Of a DNA stretch of 64,000 nt, positions 37,201-49,733 are shown one piece after another. The stretch comes from Misgurnus anguillicaudatus. Its lineage: Eukaryota > Chordata > Actinopteri > Cypriniformes > Cobitidae. How positions within the stretch are numbered: the first letter of the stretch is position 1; every line of letters begins with the position of its first letter. The DNA is taken from the NCBI RefSeq assembly GCF_027580225.2, contig NC_073341.2:11194001-11258000 (forward strand), in the 5' to 3' direction. The notes under the pieces were generated by a model. That model ran no database searches and was not told where the DNA came from. It was given only the letters and a program-made list of their open reading frames with translations. Position numbers and translations under genes: made by a program.

Positions 37201-40200
37201 CCGAGGTTTTGATTTTAGGTCAAATCGCCCAGCCCTACAACTTGGCTTAAAATACTTTCATACTTCGGAAGCTTTCCGACTCATAATTCCATAGACTCAC
37301 CTGCCACCGCCAATTTTTCAAAATGAAAGCAGTGAAGGCAGGGGGAGATGGAAGAAAGATGATAGCGTTGCAGATTAACCAGCAGGGCGCGCACAGACTG
37401 GTGTGGAGGTGAATTACATTGAGCCATTTGAGACATGAGACAGAATTACAGTGGGCCGTTTGAGACGGAAAAAAATAAATATGCGACTCCTCGACTAAAA
37501 AAATTGCCGTCGACAAATTTTCATCGTCGACTACGTCGACTATTCGCGGCAGCACTATGCATTTGTTGTGCAAAATGCACTAATGACACAATTTATTAAT
37601 TTAAATTTAATTTTAAATGTACATTTAATTTAATTTATTAAAACTCACATAAATAAAACATGCCGTTTCAGATGTAAATATGATGCCAATATGTCATTGT
37701 TCCGATTGAATAGTATTTTATATAAAAGTTAGTCTGAAAGCTCTATAATATTTTGTTTAATGTCTGTGTATGCACAAATTTCTGTGATCTGTGCACACTG
37801 TGCCCCCTTAAAAAAATTGGTCCATGACGCCCCTGATGGTTTTGACGACGATAGGGAAGTTATAGTTGTTGTAGCTGGATACTGAAAGCATGTTTTCAGC
37901 ATGAAACAGACTGATTAACATACACAATAACTTAATGTATTTGAATAAATGCAATCTTAATGCTACGTTATCTGTCTGTGATTCGAATAAGCAGAAATCT
38001 GTAAAAATTTTGTGATATGAAAATAACTGAAAATAACTTTCATCCTTCCAAAACAAAGTTGCACTGAAAAATTCAGCAATGACTTCTGTAAAAACTCAGC
38101 ATCAAAAAAGAAACCTTTTTACACAACAGTGTTTAAATAAACATGCTGAAATATTGTCTCACAGTACACATCAGCAAAGCTTTTGTGATATTTCAAAGCA
38201 TGCTGAGCTTTGAACATTGTCCTGTAACATTACATTTACATAAGCAAAGCTATTCAGTGTCCTTATCTTGTTTGTTAGCTAGACATTGTTTTTCTCGTTT
38301 TCAGCTGATGTGTCCCAAGATGTTCCCTCATCAGCTGGGCAAACCAATTTGTGTAAGTCCAAACTTCTTAAGGCGGGCGTACACGGTGCGATTTTTGCTG
38401 TCGTAGGAGCTCGCATGCGATTTTTTTTTTCTCGGGACCAAATCGTTCATGCTCGTATGGTCGCGGCTCGCACCGTGTGAGAGGAATTACGAGCCGAGCC
38501 GAGCAGGTTACGAGCACCTTACGACCTCCCGATAATTTTTAAACATGTCAAAAAAGTTCGGGAGCTGTCGGTATAAATTCGTAGTGTTGGTGCGGGTGAA
38601 CGAGACGATCTGGCAAAGCACTTGAAGTTGACCAATCAGAATGTACAAAACACAGAAGAAGAAAGACAAATGTGGCACTGCTACCTCAAATCTGGACGAC
38701 AACTCTATAGCTGGCTATATGTTTCGCGCACACACTCCGGTGACCGGACATCATGACAAATATGACAGGTCCTTTCAGTGACGACATCTTGATCAGCTTC
38801 TTTGCCTGAAAAACCTGTCATACGTGTTTTTGTGATGTCCGGTCACAGCTTTGGATGTGTGCGGAAACAGGAGAGAGTGTAGATTAAGCTATAAAACGAG
38901 GGCTACTTTTTGATATTAAAACTTTTTTGTTTTACTTTGTAATACTGTTGATTTTTCTTTACTTGTTAATATGTTTATCATTATTTACAATCTAAACATA
39001 AAATAAGCCAACTAAAATATGTAATAAATAAATATAAAAATTATTAGACTCCGTGCAGAGACCACTGGTTTAAACAGTATAGGATGGACAAAGAATGTCG
39101 CAATTTTGTGTAATCCAAGCTGTGCCAAAGTCGCTGTAGTACAGTTTCATAAATGAATGGATATTAAAAGGGCTGGCGTGACAGAGAATAAAAAGCAACG
39201 GAATGTCCATGTTTAATAGGCTATAAAATATGCATTTATTGTTTTACACTTTGTACTCATATAATAAATGCAAAATAAATTGTCAATGAACAAGAGACTA
39301 TATTAAACACGATGATCATACGCGGAGACGACGTTTTCCAGATTATTATGGAGCTTCTGCTTTAACAAGCGCTTAAACGTTTTTGTTCGGTGTTTTTTAC
39401 CCATATATATATTTTTTTACATATTTTCGACCAAAGGAACACATGATATAGCCCAATGTACGTTGTTATGGTAGCCTAAGCTTGTTCTGAAATGATGAGA
39501 ATATTTAAATGACTAAAAATGTAGGCTATCTCTGAAACTTTATTTAAATAATGATTCATTTGTTTTCATACTATATTGGTATTGCTATGTATTAATTTAC
39601 ATAGGCCTACTGAGAAAATGCCATATATTAATATGCAATGCCTTCTGTATGGCATTTATTTTGTACATTTACATGAGCACAAATGCTGCGTGCTCACTTT
39701 TACTTCAAGACCCCGCATTGACCGAGGGTCCGCGTACATTTGCACTAGACAATGCAAACAAGCCTAGACAATATGCTTAATATTACATTAAATGATTTTC
39801 GTTTTACAAATTAATATTTGGCTGTAGATGTATTGTCTGAATAATTTAATCATAAAGGGAAAGACGTGTTACGTTATCTTACCTTGCGTTTTACCTCAAT
39901 TGCTCCTCATTCTGCATTTACAAATAAATAAATATGCCCACTGAATTTGTTTTTAAACGTCATATTTATAAAAAAGCAACAATATATGTAACATTAATAA
40001 TACCAATATAGATATTTACTTGGCACTACAATCATGATATATTAAGAAGATAAAACCGCATATGCGCTAGCAAGAAAAAACACTGCCAGAGAAATTCCTT
40101 CACCGCCACAGCACTAGACCTATATTGCAATTTCGGAATGCATAAACAGAAATACAAAAAAACAGAAACAGTTTTCTGCACAAAAGCCAATATCTTTGCC

Positions 40201-43200
40201 GTATTCTTCTTGTTTTATTTTTTTGTACATTCTGCCACTCACAGGTGCGAAATTGCTTACGTCAGAATTCCTCAAGTCCTACATTAAAATCTTGTCGTGT
40301 GTGACTGCGTACGAATTATTTTCGCATAAACTCACTCGTGTCGTGTGCGAGAGCTCACGACGTTCCGACCGTCAGAATTCGCACCGTGTACGCCCAGCTT
40401 TAGTAGACTGGGATGTACACTAAAATTTAAGAGGGGTGGCACTGGGACTTCCAACTACATACAAACGTGTTTAGTGCATAATAATAATAATATATTTATT
40501 ACAAATGAATACAGATACATTTTTGTTTATGGATAAACATCTCTTTCAGCATCTTTACAGTACTCCTAGTTAAATGTTTATCTTTTGTAAACAGTCAAAC
40601 TTACTGTATGCTTCTTTTTAGTCATTATTTTCCATTTTACATCCATTAAGTAAGCATTTATTATCATTATGTAAATTATAATAAGTGTATATAATATAAT
40701 GTTATGTCTTTGTTTTGAAATGTTGAGTTGAGTGCTGCTGGACCTCCAGTATCCCAAATTAGACATGTGCCACTCCATTGTCTTTATCAAGCAATTTAAA
40801 TATTGTGCTGCAGATGTTTGACCTGCTTATCTTTTGCATGTTAACATGCACATTTCAGGCAGTACTGAATTGAAGAAGCTGGAGCGAGCCATGTTTGTTA
40901 GGCTGGACAAACTGGAGCAAAAGATGTCAGCCATTGAAACTCTTTTAAGAAGTGTTGTCCAAACAAGCGACACTTCTTGTGAGTTTCTAGTGTGTCCTTG
41001 CCAGAGCTCTCAAGAATTGGATGATTTGTGTCTGAAGCTGCAAGACAATGACTTTCGAAAAAAAAAACTGTAAGTAAATTTCATCTTCTGTATTTTCCAA
41101 AATACAAGTTGGTGATTTTTCATCATCTAAAATGTGCTGTGATGTATATAATGCTGTTATCTTCAAGCAAGCAAAGCATGCTCAAAGCACACAAATTGTC
41201 ATGTGTTGTGCCATAGTTCATTGCAATCGAACTTCATGTAGTCTTGGGTTCCGTACCAAAGTTACAATTTACATTTGTTTTCATTTTGTTATCATTGTAT
41301 ACCTGAGGCTTAATTATAATACTGTCTGACAACTATCCCCACTGTGTAAAATTGTTTTCAATCCCACCTATCAGTTAGTAGGAGTTTCTGACATGGTTCA
41401 TAATTGTATTATCTTTTAGGTAACAAGACAATGATTAACACAATACATCATAATTTTTGGTTAACTATACTGCCCTACAAAGCGAAAGCGCAGTAACTAC
41501 GCATTTGGTCAAAATTGAGTTAAGGGTTAAAATGGGCTATGTGAGATCTGTTGTGTCTTGTGACAAAGTCTCCTGGTTAAATTTTGTCCCATTTCAGAGA
41601 AATGTGTGTGCCAAAATTGCAGTAACATGTTTGACTGGCTGGTGTAAAAAACTTTAAAGCCATTTTTCTCAGTTTCAGTGTTTGCGTAGATACTGCACTT
41701 AGCCTTTGGAGGGCAGTATACGTTTGTGATGTTACATTATGCTCTTTTGCACCGATTGATAAGAAAACACAGACATTTGATGCAGTCGCAGTACTTCCCG
41801 TCTGTGGTTTCCGACTCATTACCAGGTCTTTTATCATCCATAATTTAGTTTTAAAACTATCTGCAAATTCAGCGTCAAACTCTGGGCCTTGTTTATAAAA
41901 CATTTGTCACCAAAATGACAGGAACATACAAACACACTTGCACAACTGCGTTGTTGCCCTGGAAAAACTGTATCCACTGTTCCCTTAATGCTGAGTTCTA
42001 TGGGAAGCTGAAAAATCTCCCTCACAAAATTTCCCTCACAAACAGAAACACACTTCTTTGGTGACTAGGCTTGTTGCGGTAGTTGGTATAACCGGTGATA
42101 CACGGTGCTTCAGCCTCTCACCGGTTAGATCACTTACCCACCGCAACACCGTCTTTCACCGTAGTTTTGATATTTTCTTGTAAATAAATCATTTAGTTTC
42201 ATAAGAGAGAGCAAACACTAACAACTGAATGTGTCTGCTGCCTGAATTCAGTGGAGCTGAACGCACGTCACATCACAGAGCATATTCCTGTCAACGTGTG
42301 CGAGGCAAGCTGACTGAGCAGACAATGGCAGAAGACACGTGCTTACTTGTTTTGTTATAATATACATATATAATGTTTAATATAAGCGAGATCGTTTTGT
42401 TGTTGTTAGGGCTGCACGATATATCGAAAGTGTATCGCCATCGCGATAATTGTTTGCGCGATATGCATATCGCATGGAGCTGCGATAACTTGCATTTATT
42501 TTACGTGTCTATCATTTGAGTGTTGCATGCTTAGATCGTCCAAATGACACCGATCAGAAGGTGGTTCCCACACACTTACTTTACTTGGGCGGCTCTCTCA
42601 AGTATATTTACAACTGTCCACGTATATTTAGCATCAAATTTTTTTTTTCTGGCTGTGGTAATGACATTATGCGTGCGAGAGCAGGTCGTGTGTTTTCTGA
42701 TGAGTTCGCTGTGCGTTCGGGTGCTTTCTGTTTCTCGATGGATTAGGTGCGACGCAAAGCTCAGTGTCACATTGTTTCCTTCCAAGTTCCTGAACTTGAT
42801 CATAGTTGTATCCATTAGAGGTCTTCACGGAAGGACACGAGTCTATATTTTGAAAGGTCAATCGGGTCCCATTTTAATTACTTCAGGTACCGGGTCTGTT
42901 TAAACCCAAGTCGATCAGAGACGGCCGTGAAGAGTCAGTCAGCGCTAACGTGCTATAGCGCATGTGCAGTGTCAAGCGTACCTCCGGTTTCTATGGCGAT
43001 GAAAACTTACTCTTGTTTAAATAAAGTCACGGCCACGCGCTGCACTTTCTTTCTCCCATATTTATAGTATTATTATCAATGAATTGTCTTTTTATATGTT
43101 TGCTAAAAAGATGGTAGCAAATAACCAATGTTAAGCCCATTGTACTGAACGAGCAGCTCAAACTGTCAAACAGTCATTATGTAAGCTGAATCTACATACT

Positions 43201-46200
43201 TTATATAGAGTATACTTTTGAATCTAAGGGGGTTTTCACACCTGCCTTGTTTAGTTCGATTGAATCGTACCAGAGTTCGATTGCTCAGTTGGTGCAGTTC
43301 TTTTGGGCAGGTGAGAATGCAGCAATCGAACTCTGGTGCGCACCAAAAGCGGACCAAACAAGCGGACCGAGACCAGCTTGCAGAGGTGGTCTCGGTACGC
43401 TTTCAAACGAACTCTAGAGCGGTTCGTTTGTGGTGAGAACACGATCCGAGATCGAACCGACCTAACTGCAAAAGTACTGCGCATTTTGGACTAAACCAGC
43501 TGCCGTAGTCAACTGCGCAGTGCATTATCGGATGAGGAAGTGTGTGTTGACCGTTTCTATTAGCAATATTAGCACAATGACATATCGCGGACATACCTGG
43601 AGTTGCGGGCGGAGCCTCGGAATTTTTTTGTCTTCGCCATTTGTAGTGCATTAAACCGATGTTTTCAAGCCGCATCCGCGATTCATTCTGAAAATGAACA
43701 GTTTGTCTAGAGTGCTGTATACAAACTATGTATAACAACCACGGAGACATATTCACAGCGCGCAGCCGTCTGTCCATGGTGTCTGCTGTATTATCCTTCT
43801 TTTGTTTACTTCCGGGGGTTCCGTTGGAATTTCCCGCACGTTGATTCTGACCAATCGTGAAGCCGTTTAGGAAATACGTTCAAATACATGTGGCCAATGA
43901 GTGATGTTGATCTTATCACATGACAAAATTTTGGTTCGTTTCAATTGGTGCGGATCAGAGCAATCAGTGTGGTGTGAAATGGAACCAAATCTGCTAAAAA
44001 AGTTACAATGTATCATTTTTTGCTTTTGGTCCGGACCAAATGAACCGAATTACAGATGTGAAAACGCCCTAAGTAATGACGGATTAAGCTCTTTTAATCT
44101 GCAACAGAGGAATAGAAAGAGAGGCACTTTTACTGCTTCTACACAAACCTATCAACTTTATAATCTTTAGACCTATTTATAATCCATAGACCTGCATTGT
44201 CTATCATTAATATATTATACATTTTATTGTATAAAGTTAGTCTTTCTACACCTCTCACAATGTTAATAAATCCCTTTAAAGGGGGTCATATTCACAAGTT
44301 CATTCAGCTTTGTTCATGTCAAAGAGAAAGAAAATAGAGTTTGGAGTAGTTGGATTTATGAAATTAATATAAATATTCAATAAATCAAAGTACTGCTTTA
44401 TGGTCACACATTACTAGTTTTTTGACACATGTATAGCATAGTTTAATTACATCTTTAGAATATGCATTACCTCTTTATTTCATTACATATCTAAATGCTA
44501 AAATAAAAGCAAATAAAAATAATTTCTCTAAGTAAGACATATCGCAAGGCATATCGCCATCGCACCCACCAACAGAGCTATCGCATATCGCATATTTTCT
44601 CATTATCGTGCAGCCCTAGTTGTTGTGTTATTTATTAAGAATAATAATAAACCCTTTATTCAACCATTATAAATGGTCTTAAAAAGGTCTTAAAAAGATT
44701 TGAATTTAACTTGAATAAACCTGTAGGAACCCTGACTCGCATTGCACACGGATATGCGATTTAACGCAGCGTACGCAAGCGCTACATTTAAACAATTGCA
44801 TCTAATTCAAAAGTGAAAGTAAAATGCGCATGTCCCCACCCGGGTTTGTCACGCGCTGATTAACCAGTGGGAAAATTCTGTCACCACAACAACCCCGGTG
44901 ATATTGATTTTGTGATCTGAAAATAAAACAACAAATCTGTTTTGACCAATTCCTGTATAGCGCTGCTCGTGACATCTGTAATCCGAACGAAGTACGTTGA
45001 TGGGCGTGCCTTTTGCTCTCGCTCTAGTTGATGTGTGCATGCTCTTTTCCATGAGAATTGCCTATACAAGGTGTTTCCTCATACTTTCATCCGCTGTGTC
45101 ATGAAAACTTTCCGAGATTTGTGCAAATATTGACAAAGTGTATTTGGAAAAGATGTCTGTCATACGTCTGTTTTTTTACCTAGCCCATCTTTAGCTTGAG
45201 AGTCCAACTATGGTAATATGTCAGAATACATGAATTGAATACATGAATGAGCATTTAGTATATTTTATGCAGGTGCCCTGATTTACTAGTAAAGTAAAAT
45301 TATACTTTCAGTTAGTATAGTTATAATTTATACTTTTATTTAGCACAAAACAATGTACTTCAAATGTACTTGCTTGTATTTAAGTATATTTTTGGTACAT
45401 TCAATACTTTTTTTACCTGGGTTACTTTTCAACATTTTTAATTTAACTATTCACAGTACATGTATTATGAATGGAAGCAGCTATCTGTTCTAAAGTAATT
45501 CATTCTTTTTTATTATAGGTCCATTACTCCTCGGAGGCAAAACACCTGGCGATGCCATCCGCAGGGTCTTGCGTACAATTGGAACTAATGGTCTATGGTC
45601 AAAATACAGCATGAGAGGAAGGAAGGGGAAAAAAATTTTGGAGAGCTGAACATTTGCAGCGTGATCATTCGTGAGTATTCAATCAGGGTTCCCACGCGTC
45701 CTGGAAAACCTGGAAAACCTGGAAAATGAAAGACCAATTTTCCAGTACTGGAAAACACATAAAAAATGGGGGGAAACGTCAAATGTCCTGGAAATGCTTG
45801 CGTTGTCCTGGAAAATTATTTTCCCTCCTGGTAGGATGAACGCAAACGGGTTAAAAATGTTATGCATGAATGTCTGTTTTGACCTGCCTTTAACGTGTAA
45901 TATTGGGCTGGAGCGCTTGTCTGCTTTCATTTCCGCATGTAGCCAGCACACCGCCCCACGTGACACAAACCTGCCAATGTACGCGTTTGCGTAGCAAGTG
46001 CGCAATTTGACGACATAGTACGCTGGTAGGACTTGCCCCTCTAAACTACGGACATGTGAGTTCTGTGGCAAATATGCACGTGCGGTACTCCTGTCTGACA
46101 ACACGATTCAGCAGCGTGGTGAAGCAGTTTCAGCTAATCATTGTAGAAAAGCAGAGAATAACAAGTCTACTGAACCTACAACGTAACATTCCCGTCCCTC

Positions 46201-49200
46201 TCCTCCTCCCCTCTGCCTCAGCACCGCTCTACTCAATGGCACTGCTCTGCCTCACTCTCTGTACCCCGTTCCCCATTTGCTGCAGTTGGGCTTAAAAAGG
46301 TAATGTGTGTGTGTGTGTACGTGTGTGTGTGTGTGTTTGTACGTGTGTGTGTGTGTGTTTGTACGTGTGTGTGTGTGTACGTGTGTGTGTGTACGTGTGT
46401 GTGTGTGTGTGTGTGTGTGTACGTGTGTGTGTGTACGTGTGTGTGTGTGTGTGTACGTGTGTGTGTGTACGTGTGTGTGTGTGTACGTGTGTACGTGTGT
46501 GTGTACGTGTGTGTGTACGTGTGTGTGTACGTGTGTGTGTACGTGTGTGTGTGTACGTGTGTGTGTACCTGCCAGCTTTTGGTAAATGTGAACCGTTACA
46601 CGTAAGGATTCACTGTGAAAGCATTCGAGTCGAAGTCTAAGTGAAAAAATAATGTGTTCTGTACAGTAAGTATAATACATAAAATATAGGGGTGTGACGA
46701 GATCTCGTGCGATTAAATATGTATCGCGAAATTAATTATGTCACAAGATTTCTCGGGGAGGTCAAATGCTGGCCGTTTCTTATACAAAATGCTGCATCCA
46801 GAGGTTGCATTTGTAGACTGCATACGTCATAAATTAAATGCATTATATTCTGTCTTTTACTGCATTTGCTTTTTAAATCTTGCTCAATAATAACAGTGAC
46901 TGTATCATTTCTACTGTAAAGAATTGAACTAATATTAAAGATTTAAATGGATTTAAATGTTGTTTGGCTAAAAGCATCCATTTAAAATTAAAGTAACTGA
47001 AGTGGGTAATTTACCGCCCCCTGTAGGCATTTGTTATAGTACATAATTCTGTTTTTTTAGGCTATATAAATGTGTTTACTAGTTTTGATACTTTACATAA
47101 TAATGACAATGCAATAATAATTCGTCCAAATAATGTTAAAGGTTATTATTTTTTTACCAAAAATATCAAATTACTTCATTATCAATTAGCAAAATAATTG
47201 TTAGGGACAGTCCTAGATTTGTTAAAACATTTCAAAATAATGTGATTTCAGTTTCCCATTCATTTATTTTATCATTGAGAATTTCTTAAAAATAAAGTGA
47301 CATTGCTTTGTTTTATATTGACCTTTTTGCACCGCAGTATAGGATTTGAGTTTGATATTTATAGTTTTGATTTATTTTTGCAGTGATTTTCATTTTTACT
47401 TGAAGAATGCAGGGGCCCGTACCATGAAAATGGTTAAACAAACTCAGGGTTACAGGATTAGTTTCAGGTTGACAAAACCAAGCCAATGTGCAGGCCTTGT
47501 TGGTAAAAGCTATTTTCATGGTACCCAAAACCCAGGATTTGCACAAACTAATCCTAAACAAAGCTGGCTAACCAACTAAACCAGCTTCATGGTATAGGCC
47601 CCAGGTGTCAGATGCACTAAGTCAACTGTAAGTAAACAGTAAACAGATAAAGTAAAGGAAATTGTTTTGGTGATTTATTGAACATAAAATATTTTGTTGA
47701 GAAAGTACAAGAGAGGCAGACTGAGATGAATAAACATTTTAAGCAATCTGGTTAAATGTACAAAATATAAGGTACAATTGTAGAAAATTGCAAAGCTTCT
47801 CCAAAGCTTGGGATATATGATATACTTCAGATCCATTTCATACACCAGTAGGCTAAATGGATTTTGCATTTAAACACATTTAGCTTTACAAAAGGTCTAT
47901 CCATTTCAGCAATATAATTGACAAAACAGTTACAAAGATAGGATAAATCGAAATAATTTAGAGTCAAAAACACATAACTCATCAGTTTATGCTATACCAG
48001 ATGCGTAATGTGCCTTGGTGCGAGCAGATGCAATTAATTTAGAAGTCCGATAATAGTTAATATTTTCTAACGTTAGTGACTGATTGCGAATACAGCTTGA
48101 CTGTGAGAGTTTGGATTTTTAAACTGATATCAGCAATGATGATATGATACTATCACTACTACCCAGCCTTAGTTGTGATAACTTGACTCACACTGTAGCA
48201 GCTGAAAATGTCCTGAAAATGTCCTGGAAACGTCCTGGAAAATCTTTTCAAGAAAAGAGTGGGAACCCTGTTCAATTCTTAAGACTCACAAAAGGAACAC
48301 TTGATACCTGCCAACCTGTACGCATTTTGCGTAGCAGGTACTCATTTTGACCTCAATGTACGGTGGTACGATTTGTCACTCTAAACTACGCAAAAACCTG
48401 ATGACGCCTCTGCCGCCCAAAGTACTCTAAACAAGCAACATAAAAATATGTCCAATCATAGCACTGGATTCAACGACCAAATAGAAAGCGGGGATGATTG
48501 ACATGTCTTATGGCCAATCAGTAACAAGAGTCTGCTATCAACGGAACCTTAAAATCCTGTGTGATCTCTGTCCTCCACCCGCTGTTTCTGACAATCTTTT
48601 TCAACGGAGAGTCAAGACGTCTGACCCCCTAAGGTTAACTGGTCAGGGTGAATGTGCAAAGTTGAAATAATTATTTAGCTTAATCCTATGAAGTCGATGG
48701 TCTCGCGGGCTCCGTTTCATAACGTGCACTTGACTGCAAGATGCGCTAACATTACTTCTGATTTTTAAATTAGCATATTTTATAATTGAGCGCTTATGAA
48801 AAAGTACCATGATTTTACCATGGGGCAGATCATCAAGTTTTAGTCAAATAAAAACGGAAAATTCACTCTCAGTGAAGGGAATCCACCTGACATCCGAGTG
48901 AAGCGGATTAAATGTGCTCTACAATAATGCGCTCTTGATAATTGTCAGTAAAATAAAACGTCATATACAAACCACATCAAATAAAGTTTTATACATGGAG
49001 AATATCTCGTGTCTCGAGCACTCACGTGATAGGTGCCTATGCCGTACTGTACTGTAAACAAAGCTACAATAAATTAAAGACAGACATACAGTAAACAGCA
49101 GTACTGTCACAGTTATGGTTGAATTTAAAGCAGTGTTAAAATACTGTCTTAAGGGGGTAGTTAACTTAAAAAATGTAATTCAGTCATAGTTTACATAACA

Positions 49201-49644
49201 GTACAGACCGTCCAAACCTTTGAGTTTCTTTATTGTGTGGAACACAAGTTATTTTAAAAAGTGTTGGTAACCAAACAGTGTCTGGTTCCCACTGCTCTCC
49301 ATTGTATTTTTTGCTAGTCAGGGAAAAACAATTTTTTTTGTTTCACTCAAGAACGAAATCATGACGGTTTGGAACAATATGAGTAAATGATAACAGAATT
49401 TCATTTATGGGTGAACTATCACCCACTATTTAACAGAAATATCACTTTAACAGTGTTTGTGCAGACATGCTAAACTTTGGAGAATACAGTACTTAACATT
49501 ATTAATGTTATTAATCACCATGTATGGCAAATTTTGTTAAACATGATTTTATTCACATTTATAATTATTTTTAAAGCAGATTATGGCTGGATGGGAAAAA
49601 AGTGAGTGCAATGTGCAGTATGTCACCTTGAAAGTTACCAAGAG

Positions 49645-49733
<89 letters not shown>

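Larger units (their letters stand above)
29602..37237. mobile_element. hAT element, level 3 of the nest
   Basis: TAGGGCTGGGCGATT and AAATCGCCCAGCCCTA are inverted ends, and CAACTTGG is perfectly duplicated (29594-29601 and 37238-37245). It holds a tandem array (30257-30836) and the level-4 hAT. Without the latter it is about 2.0 kb. No transposase remains. Confidence 0.92.
28363..37556. mobile_element. hAT element, level 2 of the nest
   Basis: It begins TAGTGCTGCCACTAACGACT and ends ACTATTCGCGGCAGCACT, with GTCGACTATTC repeats inside both ends. The flanks ATGCATTG (28355-28362) and ATGCATTT (37557-37564) match at 7 of 8. Without the inner element it is about 1.55 kb. A (GA)n tract lies at 29191-29224. 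Confidence 0.85.
27692..37835. mobile_element. Outermost hAT of a five-level nest (level 1)
   Basis: The ends CAGAGGCGTCATG and CATGACGCCCCTG are inverted repeats, with GGGGGCACGTGCCCCC-like subterminal sequence. The flanks ATGGTTAT (27684-27691) and ATGGTTTT (37836-37843) match at 7 of 8. Stripped of the inner element it is about 0.95 kb and non-coding. It lies in a DUF4806 intron. Confidence 0.85.
45684..48270. mobile_element. DNA transposon with CCTGGAAAA subterminal repeats, TSD TTCAAT
   Basis: CAGGGTTCCCAC and GTGGGAACCCTG are perfect inverted ends, with CTGGAAAACC repeats next to them. TTCAAT flanks both sides (45678-45683 and 48271-48276), a 6-bp duplication. It contains a GT-rich satellite, a MITE (47412-47602), and a left-end-like hAT remnant at about 46688 (GGGGTGTGACGAGATCTCGT). 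No transposase seen. Confidence 0.85.

Noticed and set aside
43218..43777. Mirror-image open frames on both strands
   Set aside because: They lie in the inverted subterminal repeats of the Harbinger-like element at 43228-44069.
46252..46680. Long open frames over the GT-rich tract (three plus frames and one minus frame)
   Set aside because: They translate as C/V or H/T repeats of a microsatellite that has no stops by composition. There is no gene context.
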